Positions 8,276 to 17,395 of a stretch of DNA of 22,047 nucleotides are shown piece by piece. Origin of the DNA: Vairimorpha apis BRL 01 (Eukaryota > Microsporidia > Nosematidae); NCBI GenBank assembly GCA_000447185.1, contig KE647313.1:1-22047 (forward strand), written 5' to 3'. The notes under the pieces were generated by a model. The model was not told the DNA's origin and did no database searches. It saw nothing but the letters and a program-made list of their open reading frames with translations. Within the stretch, counting starts at the first letter, position 1, and every line of letters begins with the position of its first letter. A program made the translations under genes and the position numbers.

Positions 8276-9526
8276 ATGTTAAAAATCATTTATATTTTAT
8301 CAATCTTATGCTCATATAAGCATACTAATCATTTAAAATTATGCAAACATAAAGAAAATAATAATAATAAAAATTTTTTATCAAGAAAAGAAAGTTTTAT
8401 TACTATGGGAAATTTTTCTATAAAAAAGAAAATTTATCAATTTATTTATGCAGACTAGATTATATTTTAAACGTATTATTAACTAATAACAAAATAAGAG
8501 GCGATTTTTGTAATATTGTTGGGAAAATATTTTTTAATATGATAAATGAAAAAAGAATAAACGAAATAAACGATTCAACAGAATATTTAATTAGCTTAAT
8601 GAATAGTTTTACATCAAATATTGAAAATTTATGTTTATTTTCAAATAAACATAATCTAGGTGAATCTGTTGAATCATATTTTAAATTTAAAAATGAAAAT
8701 AAAATTTACAATACTAATTTAAATTCAATGTTTATTAATAAAAATTTTTGTAGTGAAATGATTCAAAGTGATTTACATTACCAACAATTTTATTTTAATA
8801 AAACAGGAAAACATTTTAGTACATTATCAAATTTATTTTTCTATCTAAACCAATATTCATATTATTTTGTTTCTGAAATACTGTCAATTATCAATTTTTA
8901 AAAAATTTTAAAAATGATTTTAATAACAGAAGTATTTTTTTAATAATGTTTCCAACTCAATAGATGTTAATATTCAATTTGGATTTTCAAGATTATATGC
9001 TTTAGCTAAAGATAATATTAATAATAAAAATCATGATATATTAAAAGAAAACACCTTGATTTCTGATTCTCTCAATTATGAATCAATACAAATTGTATAT
9101 AATGATATGCTAGACGAAATACAATATGTTGAAGATTCTTTTAATAAAAAACTACCATATATCTATTCTTTTATAAATAATTGTATAATACAAAATGAAC
9201 AATATGTTATGAGCTTCTTTTTTAGTACAATTATAGATATTTTGACCAATTTAAAATATAGCATACTAAATAAAAATTCTAATGTGTATGTTAATTTATT
9301 TAATAAAAAAAATACAAATTTTAAAGACTTTGATTTTTTTTCTAGAAATAAAGACTATCTATTTTTGTATGAATTATTTAAAGACGTAATGATAGAACAA
9401 TTTAAAGATGATAAAATTACAGTTTATTATTTAAAAATGAAACAAACATATGATATCAGAGTAAGTATTATTAATTTTTTAGTTAATTACATTATTAATG
9501 AATGTTTAACAAAATTTTATTTATAA
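8276..9526 (+). CDS. Unknown protein with hydrophobic N-terminus, split by three -1 frameshifts
   Basis: I read this as one gene. It starts at 8276 after a CCC motif with MLKIIYILSILCSYKH, a possible signal peptide. The frame stops at 8456-8458, but the -1 frame is already open from 8371 and runs to 8901 (containing MINEKRINEINDSTEYL). That frame stops, while the next -1 frame is open 8877-8960; the next -1 frame is open from 8927 to the stop at 9524-9526 (DSLNYESIQIVYNDMLDEIQ onward). Three -1 shifts return to the starting frame, and 1251 nt plus three missing bases gives 418 codons. The product would be about 417 residues, helical, rich in Asn, Phe and Tyr, with no known motif. Breaks lie at an AAT/A-run tract, a T5 run and a T7 run. 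It could be a decayed gene or a gene with sequencing errors. A secreted or host-facing role is a guess. Confidence 0.5.
8936..8942 (+). other. In-frame slippery heptamer T_TTT_TTA at a frame break
   Basis: In the middle frame of the 8276 gene the codons are ATT TTT TTA, so T TTT TTA sits in X_XXY_YYZ phase exactly where a -1 step leads into the last open frame. It is also part of a T7 run, where base loss during sequencing is likely. Confidence 0.35.
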
Positions 9527-9860
9527 TAAAAATATTATTTTAATTTTATATTTATTTTTTGCAGTTTAAATTATTGTAAAGAAACTTTTTTTATTAAAAA
9601 ATATACTAAGATTTTACATATCTATTGTATATAATAATATAAATTTTCAACATTTTTTATGAGCTAAAATATATTTTTTTATTAGTTGTATGTCAGTTTC
9701 TTATTTTTTTCTAATATTAAATATTATTTAAATCACGTATATATAATTTTTCTTCTTAAAATTAAAGATTTCTAATTTTGTATTTTTGTTTTTCAAGTGT
9801 TCATAAAATAGAAAATTTTTATGCTCTAACATTTTTATATTAAAAAAATTTATATAAAAG
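9527..9860. other. AT-rich spacer up to the left inverted repeat
   Basis: No gene or RNA seen. It ends where the similarity between the two inverted repeats begins. Confidence 0.6.
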
Positions 9861-9878
9861 TGTGGTATAATTACCACA
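9861..9878. repeat. Outer palindrome at the tip of the left repeat
   Basis: TGTGGTA-TAAT-TACCACA: 7-bp perfect arms with a 4-base centre. The right copy (14613-14630) has TGTGGT-ATAATA-ACCACA, so the arms are conserved while the centre changes. Confidence 0.75.
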
Positions 9879-9901
9879 TGATTTAATTTAAATTCCCCTC
9901 T

Positions 9902-9927
9902 AAAAATAAATATAAATATTTATTTTT
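9902..9927. repeat. Perfect 26-nt palindrome, left copy
   Basis: AAAAATAAATAT-AA-ATATTTATTTTT, 12-bp arms. The same arms are kept perfectly in the right repeat (14564-14589) although the surrounding bases differ. Confidence 0.75.
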
Positions 9928-9933
9928 GTTTAA

Positions 9934-9936
9934 CCC
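9934..9936 (+). promoter_or_regulatory. CCC motif with TATA-like run before the 9966 ORF
   Basis: AACCCATATATATATCC, 29 nt before the ATG. CCCCATATATAT lies at the matching place in the right repeat. Confidence 0.4.
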
Positions 9937-9965
9937 ATATATATATCCATTAATAACATATAATC

Positions 9966-10190
9966 ATGGCAACGAATGAATGGAACAATTATAGGGATAC
10001 GTCAATCAGCAGCAACAGATATCAGCGTGCAACGACGAACAATAAACCATATAATAATAATAAAATATTTAATAATAAACAAAAGTCTATATACTTTAGA
10101 GGTAGTATCCTAGAAGAGTTCTTCTCTTCAGGACGCCTACCTGCGGCTAATGCCATAAAAAGAAATATAAAAATTAATTATCGATTTTAA
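9966..10190 (+). CDS. Small ORF of a repeat family, Asn/Arg-rich, unknown function
   Basis: A 74-residue basic protein starting MATNEWNNYRDTSIS, with a central Asn-rich part (KPYNNNKIFNNKQKS) and a C-terminal LEEFFSSGRLPAANAIKR. The related right repeat encodes a recognisable version of residues 1 to about 53 (shared SISS, RATT, KPYNNN, NKQKSI-like stretches) but is broken after that. The GC content is higher than in the surroundings, as in the transposon fragment, and the ORF lies wholly within the duplicated unit apart from its last residues. It may be the start of a longer mobile-element or gene-family protein, truncated here. I do not recognise a domain and cannot tell whether it is expressed. 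Confidence 0.5.
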   Translation: MATNEWNNYRDTSISSNRYQRATTNNKPYNNNKIFNNKQKSIYFRGSILEEFFSSGRLPAANAIKRNIKINYRF

Positions 10191-11986
10191 TATTATTAAT
10201 AAATTTATATATTTAAATATTAAAAAATGAAAATATCATTCAATAACATAAATTTCTAAAACGATATTAAATTTATATTCATGTCAATATTAATATTCCA
10301 AATAAGAGTTTAAATTTATAATTGTATTATTTTATTAAAAAAGATTTTCTAATATTAAATTGTTTGTTTTTTTAATACAACATAATAAATAAAAGTATCT
10401 AAAATTTTATTTTTTTTTTTATAAATCTTAGAAATTAAAGTTAAAAATATTATATTAAATAATTGAACCATATCAAAAAATATGTTATATATGGATTTAT
10501 GTTAAAATTAAATAAATTTAAAATATTTTAAATGTTTTATATCAAATAATAATTTTATAGTCTTTAGTATGATTTTGTATATGATTTATATAATTTTTAT
10601 TAAGTTGACTAATTTTTATATATAAAACAATCTAAATTATTTTTTTGTATTTTATATTTTAATATAAAAATATAAATTTTCTTTGTTAATTTTAATATAA
10701 AAGTTTTTTTTGCATTTTGTAGTGTATTTTTAATTGTTAATAAAATTATTAGAATTTATAAACGAAAACATATAATTAAAAAATAGTTAATTTTTATATA
10801 ATTAATGTCAAAATACATAAAATTAATTTTTTAATTAACAACCTTACTAATTTAAATTTTTGCTTTTAATATTGCTTATACCATTTTATTTTATAATAAT
10901 TAATACTATAAAAAATTCAAACCATTTTTTCATATTAAAAATTTAAATTATAAAGGTTTATATCCCATTAAAAAAATGATTTTTATAGTATTCTAATTAT
11001 TTAATGTAATTTAAAAAAAAAATACTTAAACTTAATCATTGTAATTAAAATATTTTTATTATCTATAAATTTTAAATTATTAAAGTAAATTTTTAAATTT
11101 TTTTAAAGATAAATGTTAAATTAATTTCTCTACTATCCAATAAAAATTTTATATTTCGTTTTATAAGAAAAATTACAAGTTTAATAAAGTTTTTAAAAAA
11201 AATTCTAAAACAAATAATTTTTTTCTAATCAAAATAAAATATATAAATCCATTGTTTTTTTAGATTTTTAAATTATCTTACGAAATAAAAATTATTTTAA
11301 TTTATATAGAAAAAATTATATATAAATTTAGTTTATTTTTATATTTATCTATTATTAAAAAAAAACAATGTTCTATAAATAAAAGATTAATTTAACTTAA
11401 ATATAATTTAGAAGTATCAAAATTGAGATTTATATAAGCAGATTTTTTCCATGTATATCAAAAAATAATATAAACAATTTCTTGAATAATTATTTAATCA
11501 TTAGACAATTTTTTATTTTATGTATAGATATAATTTTTTAATTCTATTAGATTTAATTAACTGATCCTTATCAATATAATTTTTATTTTAAAAATAAAAT
11601 TATGTTTCTATTAAATTATTTATTAATGGAATTTTATTATGTTTTTTTAATTGATTTAGATAATATGTTAATAATTTTAATGAATAATTATTTGTTGTTA
11701 TTTTAAATTTAATATGGTTTGATATTTGATAAAAAATTTATGATTAATCAAAAAACAATATATCGTGTATTTATTTTGTTAATTATATAACGTTTTTAAA
11801 AACCATAATTCAAATAATAAAATTTTATTAAAAATCATATATTGATTTTAAATTTTTGAAAAAGAATTTTTGTTTTAAACAAACTTAATAAGTATTTATT
11901 AATAGTCTATAATAATTTTTCTTAATTTAACTTTTTTAAATAAAAAATGATTAAAAATATATAAATAATTTATTGAGATGTAGGCC
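10191..11986. other. 1.8-kb gene-free AT-rich stretch inside the repeat-bounded segment
   Basis: Extremely AT-rich, rich in T and A runs, stops in all frames. No RNA, tandem array or second ORF recognised between the left repeat and the LRR gene. Confidence 0.6.
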
Positions 11987-14263
11987 ATGTTAGCAATAAA
12001 AATTTTATTATTCATATCTTGTTTATTTGCATCCAATGAAAACGAACTAGTTTTAAATAACAATACAAAACAATTAAAACGTTGGTCCGATTCTACAAAA
12101 AATTTTTGTATTGATAATAATATTATTAGGTCTGGAATTGGACTTATAGAAATAATATATGAAGAAAAAGATGATATAAAATTTAAAAGAATAGTAGAAG
12201 GAAATATAATTTTTACAAATGATAATTTTGGAGATTTTAAAAATATTTTAGAACTGGATTTACACGGAAATGTATTATTTTCGTTACCTAATGAATTTAA
12301 AAAAATGACAAATTTATATCATATTAATTTAAGTTTTAATAATTTAAATGCTATACCTTCTACAATTTGTAAACTAAAAAATTTAGAAATAATTGATTTG
12401 CATTTAAATTTTATATATGATATACCAGAAAAAATAAATAATTTAAAATTTTTAACATATTTTGATATTTCTAAAAATTTGTTAAAAGCTGTACCAGAAC
12501 AATTTTTTGAATTAACTAATCTAAAACATCTTGATTTAAGTGAAAATGAAATATATTATATTCCAGATTCTTTTGTTAAATTAAAAAATTTAGAGACTTT
12601 AAATTTAAGTTCAAATAAAATAATTTATATGTCCGATGATATTGGATTATTATCAAAATTAAAATATTTAAATATAAGTGAAAATCCTATATATTTATTA
12701 CCAATAACATTGTCTAGATTAAAGAATTTAGAAGAATTGTATATATCAAAAACTTTTATAATAAATTTACCAAGAAAAATTGGTAATCTAAAATCTTTAA
12801 GAATTTTAGACATAAGTGATGATTTATTAAATACATTGCCAAAATCTATAGGTTTTTTAAAAAATCTTGAATTTTTGCATCTTAATGATAATAATTTTTT
12901 TAAAATTCCCGAAGAAATTGGTAAATTAACTTCATTAAAAGGTCTTTATCTCAATAATAATAATATTCAAGATTTACCAAATACATTAATAAATTTAAAA
13001 GATACTATAGTAACAATAAATTGTAGTTCTAATAGATTAAATGATATTGGTGAAGGTACAAGTTTTGGAAAAATAGAAATGATGGAAATTTTTAAAGAAA
13101 AGTTTATTTTAAGTTCATCTAAACCATTTAAAGAAAAAATAATTGATGTAAAAAAACAATTAGAAAAAAAATCGAATATTATTATTTGGAATCATATAAA
13201 ACTTAATGAAATATGTCCAACATTTTTTAAAATGAATGAACTTAATATTATTGAACTATTTAATTTATGGTCCAAATCACCATTTATGATACAATTTGCA
13301 AAAGAAAAAGCCAAATTTTTAAATTTATTAAATATAAGCGAAATTAGGGTAATTTTAACAAGTATTTATGGTAATATAATTAATTATGAATCTATTGATA
13401 GAATCATTGAAGAAATTTATAATTTACATAGCTTGTTACCAGAACAAATTAATGATAAAGATGATGAAGTTTTTTATATAACAGAAGAACTTACAAAATT
13501 AGAACTTAATATCGATGAAAATAAAAATCAATTTGATTCAATTTTAAAAAATATTATTTTAGATCTTTTAAAAAAGTTCGAACATGGTAAGTTATTAGAA
13601 TCATTTATTTTTTATTTATACAATCCAAATGAATCATATGAAAGATGGAAACTTAATGATTTATACATACAAATGGCCAAAAATTATTTACAATATTTAA
13701 TTGAATATCTTGATGTTGATGATCTTGACAATCTTTCTCGAATATTAATTGCATGCCCGGATAAATTAATATCAAGTCTAACTAATTTATATTTAAAAAA
13801 AACAGGAAAAATTACTAATGATACATCACTTGAAGATATTATTAAAATTTTTATAGGTGAAGAAAAAAAAAGAATTTTTGATTTATTATTTTATAATTTT
13901 AATAATAAAAAAGATTATCATATACTTATGTACTGGAGAAATAAATTAAAAAATTATATTGGTTTTAATTTTGATGTACAATTTTGTTATCATGATATAA
14001 AAAATGATAAATTTAGAGGAGTTACATTTGATGGATTTAATGCTTTTTTTGAAAAATTTACACCTGAATGGATTATCAAAAGATTAGTTGAAATTATTAA
14101 TAATGATTGTTCTTATATGAAAATAGCAAATAAACGGGCAAAAAGTATAGAACATTCAAGTTTGTATACCGATGATAATATGACAGAAATAAGTATTGTA
14201 CAAAAAGAGTTTATTGTTTCAATACTATATGAAATGGAATTGTTTGTTAAAAAAGATGATTAA
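11987..14263 (+). CDS. Secreted leucine-rich-repeat protein, microsporidian type
   Basis: 758 residues, intact. The N-terminus MLAIKILLFISCLFAS is a clear signal peptide with likely cleavage near residue 16. Residues 86 to about 361 form twelve 23-residue leucine-rich repeats of the pattern LxxLxLSxNxIxxIPxxIxxLxN, giving a solenoid for protein binding. A short C-cap follows (GKIEMMEIFKEKFIL). The remaining ~370 residues are charged and helical with no domain I can name. Two ATGs lie close together, but the one at 11978 is followed at once by TAG, so 11987 is the start; it has TAGGCC rather than CCC before it. LRR families with signal peptides are known in microsporidia and thought to meet the host. 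Here the gene lies between two inverted copies of a repeat, its stop only 75 bases from the right one. It could also be retained in the secretory system or spore wall. Confidence 0.85.
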   Translation: MLAIKILLFISCLFASNENELVLNNNTKQLKRWSDSTKNFCIDNNIIRSGIGLIEIIYEEKDDIKFKRIVEGNIIFTNDNFGDFKNILELDLHGNVLFSLPNEFKKMTNLYHINLSFNNLNAIPSTICKLKNLEIIDLHLNFIYDIPEKINNLKFLTYFDISKNLLKAVPEQFFELTNLKHLDLSENEIYYIPDSFVKLKNLETLNLSSNKIIYMSDDIGLLSKLKYLNISENPIYLLPITLSRLKNLEELYISKTFIINLPRKIGNLKSLRILDISDDLLNTLPKSIGFLKNLEFLHLNDNNFFKIPEEIGKLTSLKGLYLNNNNIQDLPNTLINLKDTIVTINCSSNRLNDIGEGTSFGKIEMMEIFKEKFILSSSKPFKEKIIDVKKQLEKKSNIIIWNHIKLNEICPTFFKMNELNIIELFNLWSKSPFMIQFAKEKAKFLNLLNISEIRVILTSIYGNIINYESIDRIIEEIYNLHSLLPEQINDKDDEVFYITEELTKLELNIDENKNQFDSILKNIILDLLKKFEHGKLLESFIFYLYNPNESYERWKLNDLYIQMAKNYLQYLIEYLDVDDLDNLSRILIACPDKLISSLTNLYLKKTGKITNDTSLEDIIKIFIGEEKKRIFDLLFYNFNNKKDYHILMYWRNKLKNYIGFNFDVQFCYHDIKNDKFRGVTFDGFNAFFEKFTPEWIIKRLVEIINNDCSYMKIANKRAKSIEHSSLYTDDNMTEISIVQKEFIVSILYEMELFVKKDD

Positions 14264-14377
14264 ATTATTAAGTTTATAATATTTTTTTTATTATGTAAAT
14301 TGCCAAATGATTTTTTATAAAATTAAATTTTAATAGTGTGGCATTAGCCGCATGTAGACGGCCTAAAGAGAAGAACT

Positions 14378-14530
14378 TTATAGGAAGCTACCTCCTGAAC
14401 GTATAGATTTTTGTTTATAATTAAATAGTTTATTATTGTTGTTGTAAGGTTTTTTGTATGTCGTTGCACGCTTAGATAATTTGCTGCTAATTGACATGTT
14501 TCTGTGTTTATTCAATTCGTTCGATGTCAT
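14378..14530 (-). pseudogene. Broken copy of the 9966 small ORF
   Basis: From the ATG at 14530 the frame encodes 50 residues (starting MTSNELNKHR, with SISSKLSKRATT and KPYNNNNKLF) that follow the left copy. It then meets TAA where the left copy has GAA, and one base is lost just after. The remaining homology (TTCTTCTCTT to GCGGCTAATGCC, reading to 14339) is out of frame. The left copy therefore looks like the more complete form. Confidence 0.6.
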
Positions 14531-14563
14531 GTATATAAATAATATATATGGGGATGGATAATT

Positions 14564-14589
14564 AAAAATAAATATTTATATTTATTTTT
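14564..14589. repeat. Perfect 26-nt palindrome, right copy
   Basis: AAAAATAAATAT-TT-ATATTTATTTTT; arms identical to those at 9902-9927. Confidence 0.75.
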
Positions 14590-14612
14590 GGCGAGAAGTT
14601 ATAATTGAATCA

Positions 14613-14630
14613 TGTGGTTATTATACCACA
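14613..14630. repeat. Outer palindrome at the tip of the right repeat
   Basis: TGTGGT-ATAATA-ACCACA read on the minus strand: 6-bp arms, corresponding to 9861-9878. Confidence 0.7.
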
Positions 14631-14698
14631 AATAGGTATTAAACCTTTAAAATTTAATAAAAATCTTTTATATAAAATTTTAAAATTTATCATATTTT

Positions 14699-14925
14699 AA
14701 TTAAAAAACTAATTTATAATTTATTAAATAAGTTTATCACATTTTATTTCATTTAAATATTAATAATTACGATATTTAAAAACTAATTTATAATTTATTT
14801 TAAAAAGTTTATCATATAATATTTAATTTATATATTAATAATAATATTTTAATTAAAAACAAATTTATAATTAATTTAATAAGTTTATCATATAATATTT
14901 CTTTAATATATTAATAAATAAAATT
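14699..14925. repeat. Degenerate tandem repeat, about 75-bp period, three units
   Basis: Units beginning near 14699, 14774 and 14850 share TTAAAAACTAATTTATAATT followed by AAGTTTATCA-AT and an AT-rich end with ATATTAATAAT. It starts just outside the right inverted repeat. Confidence 0.6.
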
Positions 14926-15237
14926 AATATAAAAAAATATATCAAAACAAAATACAAATCTTAGTAATTTATTAATTATTAGTAACAATTTTACATAAAT
15001 ATATTTTGGTTTGTTTACATTAATATTTTTTTAAATTTTTGAATTTTTTTAATCAATTTTCGTTTTTTTACAATAATATCTTATATGAACAAGGAATATA
15101 CAATTTTTATATACTTAATTATCTTCTTTTTCCAATAACCAAAAAAATATATTCTAAAATTTTTTTAACAAAAAAAATTTATTTTATTTTAAATTATAAC
15201 TAACATATAACTATTTGATATATTTTTTAGTATTAAA
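14926..15237. other. AT-rich spacer
   Basis: No gene, RNA or ordered repeat seen. Confidence 0.5.
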
Positions 15238-15620
15238 TACCATTTTATTCATAATGATAGAAAATTTTTTTTGTCATAAATTTTAAATTTATGTATCTAT
15301 TATAATTAATTAAATGAGATTAAATTTAATTATTTTAATATAAAATACCATTTTATTCATAATGATATATAAAATTTTTTTGTCATAAATTTATCTATCT
15401 ATTATAGTTAATTAGATGAGATTAAATTTAATTATTTTAATAAAAAATACCATTTTATTCATAATGATATATAAAATTTTTTTGTTATAAATTTATCTAT
15501 CTATTATAATTAATTAGATGAGATTAAATTTCATTATTTTAATAAAAAATTATTTTTTTGTAATAAATTTATATATCTATTATAATTAATTAGATGAGAT
15601 TATATTTCATTATTTTTTTA
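15238..15620. repeat. Tandem array, about 100-bp period, three units and a partial fourth
   Basis: Units begin TACCATTTTATTCATAATGA at 15238, 15346 and 15448, and each contains a block with TTAATTAGATGAGATTAAAT (first unit AATTAAATGAGA). The fourth unit (from about 15545) has lost its first part. Units 2 and 3 are nearly identical, pointing to recent duplication. Confidence 0.8.
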
Positions 15621-16472
15621 AAAAAACAGTAAATCTTCAATAGTAATTCAACTTCAACAATTAAAAATTCATTATGTTTATTATAAACACAAAAATATTA
15701 AACTTATACTTTATTATATAAGAATTTTTATATATACATTATAAATTTATATTTTTTTCATTTAATATTAATTTAAAGATATGAATTTATAATAGATAAT
15801 ATAATGTTATTGATTAATATTTTTAAATTTCAGTTTGTTCATTGTTTATATTGTTTTAGAGATGAATCAACATGTAATTCATATCTTTTAAAATGCGATT
15901 ATATTATATGATTATTTTGTTTTGTCTTTCATATCATAAATTTAATAGTACTTAACAGATATAAATACAACTTTTAAGATAGTGTATATTTTACTATCAC
16001 AATATGTAAATTTTTAATAATAAAATATGATTATAAAAATTAGAATTTTTCATTCACATTTTGTAATAATAACAAAATTTTTAGAATTTTTTAAATATTC
16101 ACATTTGTAGATTCATTTATTTTCAAAAATAATAGTTGCTTACAACTTAATAAATTAATCTTACAGTCTTAAATTGAAGGTTTGTATTAACATCATTTTT
16201 GTTAAAGAAAATTTAAATTTAATATAAGATTCTAAAAAATATATAAATATTTTAATATAAAAAAAACATCTAAATAAATTTAAATATAACAATTATAAAT
16301 GATAAAAAAATTTAAATAAATTAGTAATATTTTTTACAAATTATATTTTAATTGTTTCAATTAAACAAATATTAGATTTATTATTAGAATATTTTAAAAA
16401 TTTATAAAATAAAAAAAATTTCTATGTGTAACATGTTATTTTTTAAATTAAATTTGAAAATTAAGATATTTT
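15621..16472. other. AT-rich spacer
   Basis: No gene or RNA seen. Its base composition is like that of other spacers here. Confidence 0.5.
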
Positions 16473-16690
16473 TTTACAATATTAATAACTCAATAGAATT
16501 TAAAAAAAAGTAAACTTATTAATGTTAACAAATAACATTTACTAAATTAAAGTAAATTTAATTATATTTACAATATTAATAACTCAATTTAACTTAAAAA
16601 AAGTAAACTTAATATATTTATTAATGTTAACAAATAATATTTACTAAATTAATATAAATTTAATTTTATTTACAATATTACAATTAAATA
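16473..16690. repeat. Tandem repeat, 94-102-bp period, two units and a partial third
   Basis: TTTACAATATTAATAACTCA begins units at 16473 and 16567, each followed by AAAGTAAACTTA and TTAATGTTAACAAATAA. A third partial copy starts near 16669. Confidence 0.75.
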
Positions 16691-17380
16691 CATTTATAAA
16701 ATAAAAGTCATTAGTTTATATAATTAATTTATTTTATTAATTATATAATATACAATTTTTTATATATTCATTATAAAATATTTCAATATTTAGACAAATA
16801 TAAATTTTAATTTATCACTTAATTAAATTAATTTTATATAACAATAAAAATAAATAAATTTATAATATAATAATTTAAAAAATCATATAAAAATATAAAA
16901 ATAAAATAAATTTCATTTAACAATATAAAAATAATTTTTATACAACAATAAAAACAAATTATTTTATAATATAATAATATAAAATAATTTATTTTTGTCT
17001 TAAAAGAATAAATGTAAATTTAAAACATCATATAATAATATAAAAATAATTTAATATATAATATAACAATAAAAATAAGTTTGTAATATATCACTTAATA
17101 AATATAATTTATTATATCATGTTATAATATAAATATAATTTTTACATAACAATAAAAACAAATTATTTTATAATATAATAATTTAAAACATCATATAATA
17201 ATATAAATCTTTTAATATTTCATTTAACAATATAAAAATTTCAAAATAAACAAACAAATTAAATCTTATTAAAAAACAATTTTAATATAAAAAAAATCAA
17301 TCATTTTAAATTTTAAAAGAAACAAATTAAAAAAATATAAAATTCTAATTAGTTAAATTAAAAATATAAAAAAATCAGAA
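16691..17380. other. G-poor AT-rich region with irregular short repeats
   Basis: Almost no G on the + strand. Pieces such as ACAATAAAAA(C/T)AA and TTATAATATAATAAT recur irregularly between about 16840 and 17250. No gene seen. Confidence 0.55.
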
Positions 17381-17383
17381 CCC
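17381..17383 (+). promoter_or_regulatory. CCC start-site motif of the GPD gene
   Basis: GAACCCTTTTTATTAATAATG, the CCC 12 nt before the ATG at 17396. It decides the start at 17396 rather than the internal ATG at 17539. Confidence 0.6.
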
Positions 17384-17395
17384 TTTTTATTAATA

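Larger units (their letters stand above)
9861..10155 (+). repeat. Left inverted repeat of the 4.8-kb segment
   Basis: About 295 bases that match the reverse complement of 14339-14630 from end to end, by eye at roughly three quarters of positions. From outside in, both copies have an outer palindrome (TGTGGTA-TAAT-TACCACA here), a perfect 26-nt palindrome, a CCC-AT-rich promoter-like stretch, an ATG and a short ORF, and a conserved GC-richer end (CGGCTAATGCCA). Orientation is that of terminal inverted repeats around the LRR gene. Confidence 0.85.
14339..14630 (-). repeat. Right inverted repeat of the 4.8-kb segment
   Basis: Reverse-complement counterpart of 9861-10155, with the same order of palindromes, promoter-like stretch, ORF start and conserved CGGCTAATGCCA end. 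It points inward towards the LRR gene. Confidence 0.85.

Noticed and set aside
11987..14263. Bacterial NEL-type E3 ligase domain in the LRR protein, suggested by the Cys-Pro-Asp in ILIACPDKL
   Set aside because: A single CxD is too little; the rest of the C-terminal region does not resemble NEL sequences as I remember them.
15238..15620. CRISPR array
   Set aside because: The units are contiguous ~100-bp tandem repeats with no unique spacers, in eukaryotic DNA.
14631..17380. Telomeric repeats
   Set aside because: The tandem units are 75-100 bp and AT-rich; no short G-rich telomere-like unit is present.
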